A stretch of 64,000 nt of DNA from an uncultured Christensenella sp. (GTDB lineage: Bacteria > Bacillota > Clostridia > Christensenellales > Borkfalkiaceae): positions 185,658-249,657 of the forward strand of contig CAJTQF010000002.1 in the NCBI GenBank assembly GCA_910578565.1. Direction: 5' to 3'. The position numbers and the translations under genes were made by a program. This document shows, piece after piece, positions 7,455 to 16,734 of this stretch. How positions within the stretch are numbered: the stretch's first letter is position 1; each line of letters begins with the position of its first letter. The notes beneath the pieces were generated by a model. The model was not told where the DNA came from, made no database searches, and saw only the letters and a program-made list of their open reading frames with translations.

Positions 7455-8933
7455 ATGAAAAGAAAACCACTTATTACTCTCTTTGCGGTATTTTGCGCGT
7501 TTAGCTGCCCCTTTGCTTTTTCCGCCTGCGGCGAAGAACGCGGAACCGAAGGTCTGGAGTACGAGCTTAACGAAGACGGAAATTCTTACTCTGTTAAGGT
7601 CGGCAACGACCTTTCGCTCATCGGTGAAAAAGTTGTAATACCACCGACGTATAACGGTAAACCCGTTACCGCTATAGGCGACAGCGCATTCCGATTCGTT
7701 TATGCGATGGAAAGTATTAAATTACCCGACAGTATAACGTATATCGGTTTCGACGCGTTTTTTGATTGCAGGAATATGAAAAAAATCAATATTCCCGACA
7801 GCGTAACATATATCGGTAGCAGGGCTTTTGAACGCTGCACTTATCTGTCGGAAATTTCTTTCCCAGACACCGTCAAACATATAGGGGAGTCCGTACTTTA
7901 CAACACTGCGTATTATTTTAATGAAGACAACTGGCAAGGCAACGAACTTTATAACAACCGTCATCTTATCGCCCTGAAAGAAGCCGCTACGGATAATTAC
8001 GAAATAAAAGACGGCACACTTACCATAGCCGGCGGACTGTTCAAAGAAAACGTCAATCTTACAGGCATAAAAATTGCCGACAGCGTTACAACAATCGGCA
8101 GTTATGCGTTTCAGGGCTGTACAAAACTTAAAAACATAGACATACCACAAACCGTAACGTCCATAGGCAACGACGCATTCAGAGATTGTAAAAGCATAGA
8201 GAGTTTAGCTCTTCCGGACAGTATTACGTCTATAGATAGTTTTACCTTTAACGGCTGCACCAATCTTAAAAACATTACGTTGCCCGAAGGATTAACTTCT
8301 ATCGGCGGATGGGCGTTTAACGAATGCATAAATCTTGAAAACATATCTGTTCCCAACAGTATAATTACTATCGGCGGCTCGGCGTTCAGATGGTGCCACA
8401 ATCTTAACTATAATATTTACGATAATGCAAGATATCTTGGCGACAACGCAAACCCTTATACTGCCTTGATTGAAATAATCAACGAAACCGAACCCTGCAC
8501 TATAAACGAAAACACAAAGATTTTAGCAGGTAATTCATTCAGCCGTTTTGAAGGGTCGGAAATAACTATACCGGATAACATAATTTCAATAAATGACACT
8601 GCTTTTGATTCTTGCGAAAACCTTACGGAATTAACAATTCCCGACAGTGTAAAATTTATCGGTAACAGTGCGTTCCAACATTGTTCCAAACTTGAAAGTA
8701 TTGTAATTCCAAACAGTATCAATCAAATAAATTCTTATCTGTTTTCCTATTGTACAAATTTAAAAAGCGTAACCATACCAAAAAGCGTTACGCTCATTAA
8801 TGCAGGCGCCTTTCTTGAATGCGTCAGACTTGCCGATATTTATTACACAGGAAGCGAGCAAGACTGGAAAAATGTAACGATAATGAATGAAAACGAAAAA
8901 TTAAGCGAAGCAACAATACATTACAACTTTTAA
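7455..8933 (+). CDS. Leucine-rich-repeat (BspA type) lipoprotein
   Basis: A 492-aa secreted lipoprotein with signal peptide MKRKPLITLFAVFCAFSCPF and lipobox FSAC (lipidated Cys about residue 27). The rest is about a dozen LRR_5 repeats of roughly 23 residues with the pattern I-x-IPDSVT-x-IG-x-x-AF-x-x-C-x-x-L, for example in residues 80-150, 200-310 and 380-480. BspA-like repeats mediate surface adhesion in gut and oral bacteria; the ligand here is unknown. Start chosen for AAAGGAGTC upstream and the signal peptide. The leader has an attenuator-like hairpin, and a perfect terminator follows. Single-gene unit. Confidence 0.88.
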   Translation: MKRKPLITLFAVFCAFSCPFAFSACGEERGTEGLEYELNEDGNSYSVKVGNDLSLIGEKVVIPPTYNGKPVTAIGDSAFRFVYAMESIKLPDSITYIGFDAFFDCRNMKKINIPDSVTYIGSRAFERCTYLSEISFPDTVKHIGESVLYNTAYYFNEDNWQGNELYNNRHLIALKEAATDNYEIKDGTLTIAGGLFKENVNLTGIKIADSVTTIGSYAFQGCTKLKNIDIPQTVTSIGNDAFRDCKSIESLALPDSITSIDSFTFNGCTNLKNITLPEGLTSIGGWAFNECINLENISVPNSIITIGGSAFRWCHNLNYNIYDNARYLGDNANPYTALIEIINETEPCTINENTKILAGNSFSRFEGSEITIPDNIISINDTAFDSCENLTELTIPDSVKFIGNSAFQHCSKLESIVIPNSINQINSYLFSYCTNLKSVTIPKSVTLINAGAFLECVRLADIYYTGSEQDWKNVTIMNENEKLSEATIHYNF

Positions 8934-8939
8934 CTTACC

Positions 8940-8977
8940 GAAAAGCCGTGCGCGGAAATTTCCGCGCACGGCTTTTC
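8940..8977. terminator. Terminator after the LRR lipoprotein
   Basis: Perfect 38-base inverted repeat with arm GAAAAGCCGTGCGCGGAAA, bounded by A- and T-tracts. It also serves the converging dusB operon. Confidence 0.85.
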
Positions 8978-9003
8978 GATTCTTCGGATACGCTCAGAAT
9001 GAC
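8977..9003. repeat. Copy of a dispersed intergenic repeat
   Basis: GATTCTTCGGATACGCTCAG followed by AATGACA. The same motif in broken form recurs around 36078-36150 (CATTCTGAGCGGAACACAGC, CGAAGAATC) and 36256-36290. The last codons and stop of dusB lie inside this copy. Confidence 0.5.
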
Positions 9004-9935
9004 AGAGCGCTTATTAATTCTTTCAGTTCTTCGCAGGTGGGACAGGCAAACAGTTTTGCACGGATTTGCGCGCAGCCCTTTTGCGACTTTAAATAAAAGG
9101 CGCACATTTTGCGCATAAACACGCAGGCAAAACGCCCGCCGTACAGCTCTTCGGTTTTTTCAAGCTGTGTCAGGACGAACTGCCTTTTATCGGGCAAAGG
9201 GTTTCCGCAGATTTTTGCGAATATCCAAGGGTTGTACATTGCGCCGCGCGCCACTTCCACCCCGTCGGCTCCCGTTTTTGCCATAATTTTTTCCGCGTCG
9301 GAACTGCCGAACACCCCGCCGTTTGCAATGACGGGAATTTTTACCGCGTTTTTTGCCGCGGCAATCTCGTTATAATTTACCGCGCCCGCATAAATCCTGT
9401 CCCGCGTTCTGCCGTGAACGCAAATCATATCCGCGCCGGAGTCTTCGCACATTCTGGCGAACTCTGCCGAAATGAGTCGGTTTTCGTCCAATCCTATACG
9501 GAATTTTACAGACACCGCTTTGCCGCTCTTTTTACAGGCTGAAATAATTTTACCCGCAAGCGGCAAATCGTTTAAAAGCGCGCTGCCTTCGCCGTTGTTG
9601 TAAATTTTGGGCATGGGGCAGCCCATATTTATATCAACAAGGTCAAAGTCCTTCAACGCTTCGCTTTCGCACGCCTGCCGCATAATTTCGGGGTCGTTGC
9701 CGAAAATCTGGCAGGCTTTTATCCCGCCGTAGTCTTTCGTAACGTGCAGAAGTTCGCGCGTCTTTTCGCTGCCGTAATAAAGCCCTTTCGCGCTGACCAT
9801 TTCCGTAAAAGTAAGTCCCGCGCCAAGCCCGTAACACATTTCCCTGAACACCGCGTTCGTGTAACCCGCAAGCGGCGCCAGAAAGACGTTGTTTTCAGTA
9901 TGCAGTTTGCCTATTTTAATGCTTTTTAAGTTCAT
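8994..9935 (-). CDS. dusB: tRNA-dihydrouridine synthase B
   Basis: A 313-aa flavoenzyme reducing uridine to dihydrouridine in tRNA. It has the TIM-barrel start VFLAPLAGYTNAVFREMCYG (about residues 16-35), the DINMGCPMPKI motif (about 102-112), the catalytic loop with CVHGRTRDRIYAGAVNY (about 166-182) and IPVIANGGVF. The start at 9935 matches the family and overlaps the mazG end by 20 bases. It is the last gene of the spoVT-yabM-mazG-dusB series. Its C-terminus runs into a dispersed intergenic repeat, which may have replaced the original end. Confidence 0.92.
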   Translation of the reverse strand: MNLKSIKIGKLHTENNVFLAPLAGYTNAVFREMCYGLGAGLTFTEMVSAKGLYYGSEKTRELLHVTKDYGGIKACQIFGNDPEIMRQACESEALKDFDLVDINMGCPMPKIYNNGEGSALLNDLPLAGKIISACKKSGKAVSVKFRIGLDENRLISAEFARMCEDSGADMICVHGRTRDRIYAGAVNYNEIAAAKNAVKIPVIANGGVFGSSDAEKIMAKTGADGVEVARGAMYNPWIFAKICGNPLPDKRQFVLTQLEKTEELYGGRFACVFMRKMCAFYLKSQKGCAQIRAKLFACPTCEELKELISALSF

Positions 9936-11331
9936 TTTTAGCAAGCGCCCAATAATAGTCCCTGCGCGAAGAATCCATTTCTTCCAACTTTTCGCCGTCC
10001 GCAACCGCAAGCCTTTCAAACGCGGCAAAGCGGTTTATAAATTTGTCCACCGCGCCGTGAAGCGCTTCTTCGCAGTCCACGCCCGCAAGACGGCACACGT
10101 TTACAGCCGAAAACAGCACGTCGCCCGCTTCATCGGCAATAGCGGCTTTATCCTGCGAGACGCACGCTTCGATAAGTTCGGCAATCTCTTCGCCGAGTTT
10201 TTCAGACGCGGACAGCGGTGATAAAAAATCCATTCCGCACTTTGCCGAACGCTTACCCGCCTTTTGGGCGCGCATACACGCGGGCATATTTTTAGGAACG
10301 GCGACAAGAGTATCCGAATAAGTTTTCTGGCTCTTTTCTTCGCGCTTGTTCTTCTCCCATACACCCAACGCTTCGCCGTCGTCTTTCGCTTTGTCTTTAC
10401 CGAAGATGTGCGAGTGGCGGAAAATAAGTTTTTTGACCAGTCTTGTAATCGCGTCCGTTCCGTTGAACGCGCCCTGTTCTTCCTTCATAACCGCGTGAAA
10501 AGCCGCCTGCAACAATACGTCGCCCGTCTCTTCTTCTATGTCGTAATCGTCCCCGCGCTCTATCGCGTCTACAAGCTCGTAGGCTTCTTCAATCATATTG
10601 CTCTTTATGCTTTCGTTGGTCTGCGCCCTGTCCCAGGGACAGCCGCCGGGCGCACGGAGCAGCTTTATAATTTTTTCAAGGTCGGCGTAATCGTACCGCT
10701 CCTTTTTAAGAAATCCGCTCTCTTCCACCGCCACCGCGCAGGAATAGTCGTATTCTGCCTGACGGTCTATTTCATACACCTTTATTTTAAAAACTTCGTC
10801 GCCGCGCACAAAAAAACAGTCCGTCTCTTCCCCGAACAGACCGGAAAGAACCTGTTTAACTTTTGTAGCGATAAAATAACCGTCAACGTCGTAAACCGCA
10901 GCCGCCGCGCAGCTTTTCAGATTTTCCACGTCGTAAGCGGAGATTGCCGTATACTGCGCGCTTTTGAGTTTTGCAAGGGTTACCGCATGCGCCGATTTCG
11001 AACTTCCTTCAAACACGCGGCAGTCCTTGTGTTTGGCTGATATTATGCGACAGGCTTCGTCTTCGCATACAGCCCCGTCCACACAGTAGCAGACGTCTGA
11101 CGTCTTTGCCGCGTCCGTTACCGCCTTTGCAAGTTTTTTATTCAGAGTGTCAAAGTTGCGGCAGCTTTCAAACAGACTGTCGAGAGCCTGAACTTCAAAC
11201 CCCTGCAACGCCGAATAAGATCGCGTTTTTGCCGTACGGGCGATAATTTTACCAGCCGCTTTTAAAGCCTGTTCAGCTCCCTTCGTCAGCCCGTATCCGT
11301 CCGTGCCTAAACCTATCAAAGTTATTCTCAT
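9916..11331 (-). CDS. mazG: MazG-family NTP pyrophosphohydrolase with tetrapyrrole-methylase domain (YabN-like)
   Basis: A 471-aa fusion. Residues 1 to about 215 form a tetrapyrrole (SAM-dependent) methylase-like domain starting MRITLIGLGTDGYGLTKGA. Residues about 225-470 contain two MazG all-alpha repeats, with LRAPGGCPWDRAQTNESIKS, EEAYELVDAIERGDD, EETGDVLLQAAFHA and later LGEEIAELIEACVSQDKAAI. The architecture equals B. subtilis YabN. MazG domains hydrolyse aberrant or surplus NTPs to NMPs. The start lies inside the yabM/spoVB-like gene (59-base overlap). Confidence 0.93.
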   Translation of the reverse strand: MRITLIGLGTDGYGLTKGAEQALKAAGKIIARTAKTRSYSALQGFEVQALDSLFESCRNFDTLNKKLAKAVTDAAKTSDVCYCVDGAVCEDEACRIISAKHKDCRVFEGSSKSAHAVTLAKLKSAQYTAISAYDVENLKSCAAAAVYDVDGYFIATKVKQVLSGLFGEETDCFFVRGDEVFKIKVYEIDRQAEYDYSCAVAVEESGFLKKERYDYADLEKIIKLLRAPGGCPWDRAQTNESIKSNMIEEAYELVDAIERGDDYDIEEETGDVLLQAAFHAVMKEEQGAFNGTDAITRLVKKLIFRHSHIFGKDKAKDDGEALGVWEKNKREEKSQKTYSDTLVAVPKNMPACMRAQKAGKRSAKCGMDFLSPLSASEKLGEEIAELIEACVSQDKAAIADEAGDVLFSAVNVCRLAGVDCEEALHGAVDKFINRFAAFERLAVADGEKLEEMDSSRRDYYWALAKNELKKH

Positions 11332-12640
11332 AAGTTTTACCCCTGCCGCTTTTTTCTCTAATAATATACCAGATATTTATCAAAGCCGCAACCAAATAGC
11401 TGCAATTTGCCGCGATTGCCGCGCCTTCTATGGACAGAGAAGTATACTTAATTAAAAGCGCGGTAATTCCCACGCGCAGTATGCAGGTGGTCCACTGAGT
11501 GACCGTACTTTTTATGGGTCTGCCCAGCGCAGTAAGACACGCAGACGAAGTCTGCACAAGCGAAAGTGTGACGGCGTTTACTGCCATAATACGCACAAGA
11601 CGGACGAGAACCGCCTTTTCTTCAGAAGCAAGCGACGAAAAAATGAGACTTGCCGCAAACGGCGCGAGTGCGAACAGAATAACCGCCGCAGGCAAAGAAA
11701 TTGCAAGCGTTATCAGGAGAGCCTTGTACGCTTTGGCTTTTGCCCCGCCAACGTCCCCCTTCTCCGCAAGCGGGCTTATCTGCGGAACGCTCGCCGCCGC
11801 AAGTCCGTATGTTACCGAAACGGGCAAATTGACAATTGTCACCGCACAACCCGAAAAAATGCCGTACAGCGCGGTTGCGTTACCGGTCATCTCTTTTAAA
11901 ATGCGCACAGCCGCAATGCTTTCCAACAGCTGGCTTGCGGGCATTGCAATGGCAGTCAGAGTCAAGGGAATAGTGTACTTTATAATTGCGGAATACGGTA
12001 CCCTTACGACATTGAAAAGGGGTTGTTTTGCCCTGCTTTTCAAGTACCATACAACGGCAATCACAGTTGAAATTATTTCGCTCACCGTCACCGCAAAAAG
12101 GGTTGAAGCGACGGCAAGGGTTATATCGTTTCTGAATACGTATGCCAAAGCGCAACCGACGGCAACCTTTATCACCTGCTCGGAAATTTCGGTGACAGCC
12201 GTGGGATACATATTCCCGCGCCCCTGAAAGTAGCCGCGCACAACCGACAGAACGGACACGAAGAACACCGAAGGGCAAAGCATTACGCAGCATAAATTTA
12301 TTGCGCCTTCGCCCTGTAACGCCGCAAGCGGCGCGGAACAAAGGTACATAAGCAGCGTGCCTACTATGCCTATGGTGCCGTACAGCGAAAACGCCTGCTT
12401 TTCAGCCCCCGCGCCGTTGCCCGAAGAAATTAGCCTTGCAATGCCCGTGGGAATTCCCGACGCCGAAACCGTCAATAAAATGCAGTACAGGGGATAGACC
12501 ATCTGGTAAATCCCCATTCCTTCGCCGCCCAGAAAAGCGGTCAGCGGTATTCTGTACACGGCGCCTAAAATTTTGGAAACAAAGCCGCCGAACGATATAA
12601 TTATCGCGCCCTTTATGAACGATTGCTTTTTTGAAAACAT
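11273..12640 (-). CDS. Lipid flippase of the MATE/MurJ-like superfamily (YabM/SpoVB type)
   Basis: A 455-aa polytopic protein with about 12-14 membrane helices, starting MFSKKQSFIKGAIIISFGGF and VSKILGAVYRIPLTAFLGGE. This is the typical N-terminus of SpoVB/YabM proteins, which move polysaccharide or peptidoglycan lipid intermediates across the membrane. The position between spoVT and mazG matches yabM of Bacillus. Which family member it replaces functionally (SpoVB, Amj-linked or MurJ) cannot be told from sequence. The last about 20 residues overlap mazG. Confidence 0.88.
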   Translation of the reverse strand: MFSKKQSFIKGAIIISFGGFVSKILGAVYRIPLTAFLGGEGMGIYQMVYPLYCILLTVSASGIPTGIARLISSGNGAGAEKQAFSLYGTIGIVGTLLMYLCSAPLAALQGEGAINLCCVMLCPSVFFVSVLSVVRGYFQGRGNMYPTAVTEISEQVIKVAVGCALAYVFRNDITLAVASTLFAVTVSEIISTVIAVVWYLKSRAKQPLFNVVRVPYSAIIKYTIPLTLTAIAMPASQLLESIAAVRILKEMTGNATALYGIFSGCAVTIVNLPVSVTYGLAAASVPQISPLAEKGDVGGAKAKAYKALLITLAISLPAAVILFALAPFAASLIFSSLASEEKAVLVRLVRIMAVNAVTLSLVQTSSACLTALGRPIKSTVTQWTTCILRVGITALLIKYTSLSIEGAAIAANCSYLVAALINIWYIIREKSGRGKTYENNFDRFRHGRIRADEGS

Positions 12641-12649
12641 TATGTAAAG

Positions 12650-12668
12650 CCCCGAAAAACTTTCGGGG
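12650..12668 (-). terminator. Weak hairpin between spoVT and the flippase gene
   Basis: GCCCCGAAAGTTTTTCGGGGC in the minus direction, with only a short T-tract after it. It may lower read-through from spoVT into the flippase gene. Confidence 0.4.
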
Positions 12669-12675
12669 CAGAAAA

Positions 12676-13221
12676 TTACTCGAATTGGTTTGCAAGTATC
12701 GTTGCGGAGAGCTGAGCCAGTTTGCAAGCCCCCGCTTCTATTTTCGCGCCCTGTTCGCAGGAAACAAGGGCTACCGCGCCGAGGCAATCGCCGTTGCAGA
12801 CGATAGGCACAATTATCTGTGCGGTTATTTCGCTGTCGTCGGAAGACGTTATAGGTATCATATCGCCGCCTTCGGAAAGGTTGGCTACATAAGACTTTCT
12901 GTCCCGCAAAATCTTTTCCATTTTTTCCGAAAGGCTTTTTCCGTCGAACGAGCGCTGTCCCCTGCCGGACGCGTGAATTACTTCGTCCGTGTCGCAGATT
13001 ACCGCGATATGTCCCGATAAATCGCTCAAAGATTTTGCCGTTCCTTCCGAAAATTTTTCAAGCGAAGCTATCGGCGAATATTTTTTAAGCATAAGTTCGT
13101 CGCGGTCGGTGAATATTTCAAGCGGGTCGCCCGACTTTAACCTTAATGTACTTCTTATTTCCTTAGGGATAACCACTCTGCCCAATTCGTCTATTCTTCT
13201 TACTATACCTGTTGCTTTCAT
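12676..13221 (-). CDS. spoVT: Stage V sporulation transcription factor SpoVT
   Basis: A 181-aa protein. Residues 1-50 are an AbrB-type DNA-binding domain (MKATGIVRRIDELGRVVIPK, EIRSTLRLKSGDPLEIF). Residues 55-181 form the GAF-like domain of SpoVT. It regulates the SigG regulon in the forespore. It has AAGGAG before the ATG and a SigG-like promoter upstream, consistent with forespore expression. Confidence 0.96.
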   Translation of the reverse strand: MKATGIVRRIDELGRVVIPKEIRSTLRLKSGDPLEIFTDRDELMLKKYSPIASLEKFSEGTAKSLSDLSGHIAVICDTDEVIHASGRGQRSFDGKSLSEKMEKILRDRKSYVANLSEGGDMIPITSSDDSEITAQIIVPIVCNGDCLGAVALVSCEQGAKIEAGACKLAQLSATILANQFE

Positions 13222-13256
13222 ACTTCTCCTTAAAAAAACGCAAAAACGCTTAAAAA

Positions 13257-13285
13257 AAGTATGTGGAAACGGTTTGAAGTTATGC
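13257..13285 (-). promoter_or_regulatory. SigG/SigF-like promoter of spoVT
   Basis: GCATA (13281-13285), 17-bp spacer, CATACTT (13257-13263) on the minus strand. It is close to the SigG consensus (GNATR and CATNNTA). B. subtilis spoVT is SigG-dependent, so the match is biologically sensible. Confidence 0.55.
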
Positions 13286-13297
13286 GTATAAAATAGA

Positions 13298-13325
13298 GCG
13301 GCGCGGAAAATACTTTCCGCGCCGC
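13298..13325 (-). terminator. Terminator of lgt
   Basis: GCGGCGCGGAAA / TTTCCGCGCCGC perfect 12-bp stem directly after the lgt stop codon. Confidence 0.8.
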
Positions 13326-13338
13326 AATTAATTTTTGT

Positions 13339-14220
13339 TTAATCTACTTTTTCCCATTGGGGTTCGGGCTTTTTCTCTTCTGCTTCCGCATTCTGTTCGG
13401 GTTTGGGAAGTTCGGGGTGCTTCATAAGTTTCGCAAGCAAAAACATTTGCAGGAAAATATAGCCTATGCCGAAAATCACCATAAAGATACACCAGAACTG
13501 CGAAGGGGTCAGTGCCGTACCCAAAAACTGCCCTCTGTCGTCGTCGCGGACGAATTCCAGCAGGAAACGCCAGATACCGTAAGCAATCGCATACACGGCA
13601 AAATTGTAGTTGAACTTAAACTTGAAATACAAAAGCGCCATAACGCCGCCCAGAAGCAACAGGAATATCATTTCAAACAGCTGTGTGGGAACAACGTTGC
13701 CCGCATAGTCCGCCGCGCAGGGCAGACCGTACCAGGCGTCGGTAGGCTTGCCGTAACAGCAACCGCCGAAAAAGCAACCCAAACGCCCGAACGCGTGCGC
13801 AATGGTTATAGCAATCGGGATGAACGGAAGCGCGTCGGTCAGGGTGGCGTTAAGTTCGGGTTTCAGCCATTTGAATTTCGTTCTGGGATGTACAACGTAA
13901 ATATACAGGTTATACACGCCCAGAAAACTGGCTACGCCGCCTATAAGACCACCGATAAAGGTCATTCCGCTGAGATGGAAACCTGCGGAAGGATTGCCGA
14001 TATAATTATACACGGACTGGAAAAGCATTGCGGCGAATATGCCGAACGCCGTACCGAAAATTCCTATGAATATAATCATGTCCGTTGAAGCGTCGTTAAA
14101 CTTTTTCTTCTTCATCGTGAAGTACAGAAAAACGAAACACGCCACTATTCCCAGAGCAAGGCATATACCGTAAAGATATACCCCTTTGCCGAAAATAGTA
14201 AATAAAGGGTCGGGATGCAT
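13339..14220 (-). CDS. lgt: Prolipoprotein diacylglyceryl transferase
   Basis: A 293-aa integral membrane enzyme that transfers diacylglycerol to the lipobox Cys of prolipoproteins. It has seven or so membrane helices, the family region HAFGRLGCFFGGCCYGKPT (about residues 144-162) including the conserved GRxGCFxxGCCYG motif, and EFVRDDDRGQFLGT further on. A charged Glu/Pro-rich tail (LPKPEQNAEAEEKKPEPQW) is longer than usual. It stands alone with its own promoter. It would serve the several lipoproteins found in this window. Confidence 0.95.
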   Translation of the reverse strand: MHPDPLFTIFGKGVYLYGICLALGIVACFVFLYFTMKKKKFNDASTDMIIFIGIFGTAFGIFAAMLFQSVYNYIGNPSAGFHLSGMTFIGGLIGGVASFLGVYNLYIYVVHPRTKFKWLKPELNATLTDALPFIPIAITIAHAFGRLGCFFGGCCYGKPTDAWYGLPCAADYAGNVVPTQLFEMIFLLLLGGVMALLYFKFKFNYNFAVYAIAYGIWRFLLEFVRDDDRGQFLGTALTPSQFWCIFMVIFGIGYIFLQMFLLAKLMKHPELPKPEQNAEAEEKKPEPQWEKVD

Positions 14221-14251
14221 TTGAATTACCTTCTGAAAATTTACTGTTCTT

Positions 14252-14280
14252 ATTTTACTATAAAACTTGCGTTAAGTCAA
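14252..14280 (-). promoter_or_regulatory. Sigma-A promoter of lgt
   Basis: TTGACT (14275-14280), 17-bp spacer, TAAAAT (14252-14257) on the minus strand, about 30 bases before the ATG; AGAAGG ribosome site in between. Confidence 0.75.
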
Positions 14281-14361
14281 GTTATGTATTTACGGTTTAA
14301 TTATAATTATTTCCAGCCCCCTGCTGTACAGATATTGACGGTCAATCTTAAAAATATTAAT

Positions 14362-14390
14362 GCGCCGCGACTTTTTAAAAGTCGGGGCGC
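14362..14390 (-). terminator. Terminator after the MATE gene
   Basis: GCGCCGCGAC / GTCGGGGCGC stem (one mismatch) with AT-rich loop, just after the MATE stop in the minus direction. Confidence 0.7.
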
Positions 14391-14400
14391 ATTATTTTAA

Positions 14401-15810
14401 TTATTGAGTTAAACCTGTTGTTTCCGTCGTGCCTTCGGACGCGGACACGGCTTTCTTTTTGGGGAATTTTCTTACATGCAGATACCAGAACGCGAGCGCG
14501 ATAAACATACTTATGCTCCAACCGAACGCCCATGCCCAGCAAACGCCTTTAAAGCCCCAGCCTGCGCCCACCAAAACGTAGACGAGAATTACGCGCAAAA
14601 GCAAATCCGTAAACGTGCTTATGGTAAAGCCAAGATTTCCGCCGCAGCCGCGCACTGCGCCGTCCGCAACGATTTTTACGCAGACAACGGGCAGAAAACA
14701 CGACACTATTACAAGAAACTGCACCGAATATTTAAGCGCGTCATCGGTCAGTTTTTCCTTTTGGATAAATATCCTTGTCAAAGGCTCGGGGCAGGAAACG
14801 AAGACCGCCAAAAATATCAGCGAAATCAGAAGCGTATAACACAGCACAGCCAAAAAACCTGTTTTTATCCGCCTGTACTCGCCCACCGCCTTGTTCTGCG
14901 AAATAAAGTTTGTCAGCCCGTTTGTCATTGCGACTATGCTGATAGTGCCGACCACCATAAGTTTAAACGCCGTGGTAAAGCCCGTTGTGGCGTCTTCCCC
15001 AATTCCGTTTATGCACTTTGTAACAAAGAAGTTTCCCACCGAAACAAAGCTCTGTTGTAAAATTATGGGAATGGACGCAAAAGTCAGTTCCTTTAAAATT
15101 TGCTTATCGAAATATTTGGGCTTTTCTTCCGTTGTTACAGAGCGCATTTTGCGCATAAGCACGTAAAACGTGGCGCCGCACGCTATCACCTGCGAAATGA
15201 AAGTCGCCCACGCCGCGCCCGCAACGTCAAGGTGCAGTACGCACACAAACAGCAAATCAAGCCCCACATTCAATACGGACGATATTACAAGGAAAATAAA
15301 GGGTGTTTTACTGTCGCCGAGTGCGGAACAGATTCCGCAACCGAGATTGTACAAAAATACGAACGGCAACGAACCTATGTATATATAAAGGTATTCGAAA
15401 CAATCGCCGTAATAAGACTGCGAAACGTCCAACGCCTTTAACGAAAGCCCGCCGAAACCGAACCCCACCGCCATAATAAGAACGCAGAACGCGGAAAACG
15501 CTATAAGCGCGGTATTGAAAGTTTCGCGCACTTTTTTATTGGCATTTCCGCCGAAGTACTTTGCTATTATTACCGAACAGCCCCCGTTCGCACCCAGCGC
15601 AAACGCAAGCAGAATATTTATTATTACGGTAGCGTTGCCTATCGCGTCAATGGCAAGCGCGCCTTCTTCCGCAAAATTGCCCACCACCAAAAGGTCGGCA
15701 AGGGAATACAGTTGCTGTACCAACGCGCTTCCGAATAGTGGCAGAGAATACAAGAGCATCTGCTTCCATACGTTGCCGCTTGTTAAGTTTACTGTTTTAC
15801 CTTTTGTCAT
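14401..15810 (-). CDS. MATE-family multidrug/cation antiporter
   Basis: A 469-aa protein with twelve predicted helices and the MATE start SGNVWKQMLLYSLPLFGSAL, then QQLYSLADLLVVGNF. These are typical of the DinF/NorM-like Firmicute branch. Substrate cannot be inferred. The start at 15810 (MTKGKTVNLTSGNVW) fits the family; an in-frame ATG at 15846 exists, but neither start has a strong ribosome site. Single gene. Confidence 0.88.
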   Translation of the reverse strand: MTKGKTVNLTSGNVWKQMLLYSLPLFGSALVQQLYSLADLLVVGNFAEEGALAIDAIGNATVIINILLAFALGANGGCSVIIAKYFGGNANKKVRETFNTALIAFSAFCVLIMAVGFGFGGLSLKALDVSQSYYGDCFEYLYIYIGSLPFVFLYNLGCGICSALGDSKTPFIFLVISSVLNVGLDLLFVCVLHLDVAGAAWATFISQVIACGATFYVLMRKMRSVTTEEKPKYFDKQILKELTFASIPIILQQSFVSVGNFFVTKCINGIGEDATTGFTTAFKLMVVGTISIVAMTNGLTNFISQNKAVGEYRRIKTGFLAVLCYTLLISLIFLAVFVSCPEPLTRIFIQKEKLTDDALKYSVQFLVIVSCFLPVVCVKIVADGAVRGCGGNLGFTISTFTDLLLRVILVYVLVGAGWGFKGVCWAWAFGWSISMFIALAFWYLHVRKFPKKKAVSASEGTTETTGLTQ

Positions 15811-15925
15811 ACGGCTTATTATGATACTTTTATAAGCTAATTGCAATTACTTAATATTAAATTTTATTTTGAAAATTCCGCACAAGGTTTTTTACCGCAA
15901 TTATCAAAAATACGCTAAAAAACAA

Positions 15926-15959
15926 GCGCCGCGCGGACTTAAAAAAGTCCGCGCGGCGC
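15926..15959 (-). terminator. Terminator after the carbonic anhydrase gene
   Basis: Perfect 15-bp stem GCGCCGCGCGGACTT with its complement, loop of four, then TTGTTTTTT in the minus direction. Confidence 0.85.
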
Positions 15960-15969
15960 TTGTGAAAAT

Positions 15970-16514
15970 TCACAAATCAAAATCCACTGTGCCGCTGTCG
16001 GTATGATACAGCGCGCCCGTAACGCACAAGCCGTCGGTTATGCTTAAAGTGTTCGTTATTTTGCTTACACTCTGCTTTACGTTGAGAATACTTGCCTTGA
16101 CCGCGTCCGTTTCCGCGCCGACGGCGCGCCTTATTTCTTCGGTAAAAATCCGACGTAGCCGCCGCTCTTATTTGCCGCCGCGCCACACATCGTATGACCC
16201 AAAACAACAACTAAATTGCAACCCAGATGTCCGACAGTGTACTCTATACTTCCAAGCTGGTGGTTGTCTATAACGTTGCCCGCAACACGTATTACGAATA
16301 AATCGCCTATCCCCGCCGAAAAAATACACTCGGGAATCACTCTCGAATCAGAGCAACTCACTATAACGGCATACGGGTTTTGTCCGTTTTTACTTGTAAA
16401 AAGACGCTTTTGCGGCGAAACGTCGCCCGCGCCTTTCTCCGAATTTATGTAAATTTTATTTCCTTCTTTCAGGCGTTCCAACGCATTTAAAGCAGTTAAA
16501 CGGTTATTTTGCAT
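15970..16514 (-). pseudogene. Beta-carbonic anhydrase, frameshifted
   Basis: The upstream part (16514 to 16131) encodes residues 1-127 with all zinc and catalytic motifs: SCSDSRV near residue 53 and LGHTMCGA near residue 105, the Cys-Asp-His-Cys set of beta-class enzymes. It then meets a stop. The normal C-terminus (TEEIRRAVGAETDAVKASIL, then VTGALYHTDSGTVDFDL) continues in another frame to a stop at 15970. The shift maps to the five-A run at 16144-16148; one extra base would join the parts into an about 181-aa protein. It could be a real mutation, a phase-variable tract or an assembly error. Promoter and terminator are intact. Confidence 0.82.
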
Positions 16515-16569
16515 AATATCTCAATCTCTTACCTGATAAAGAATTTACAAAATTTCCTTTGTGTTTATC

Positions 16570-16598
16570 ATTATACACTTTTTTGACATTTTAATCAA
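16570..16598 (-). promoter_or_regulatory. Sigma-A promoter of the carbonic anhydrase gene
   Basis: TTGATT (16593-16598), 17-bp spacer, TATAAT (16570-16575) on the minus strand. Confidence 0.7.
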
Positions 16599-16734
16599 TT
16601 ACTATTTTATACCGTATATAATGCTATTTTATTTGCCCCGCTTTTAAAACAGTAACTTTGCCTTTTTCGGTCATTGTATGTGTTGCTAACGGCAAAATAT
16701 AAGGTTCTTATTACAGTGCGCTTCGATTCCTATA

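Noticed and set aside
15811..15846. Longer start for the MATE protein
   Set aside because: Adds 12 hydrophobic residues not typical for the family and has no better ribosome site.
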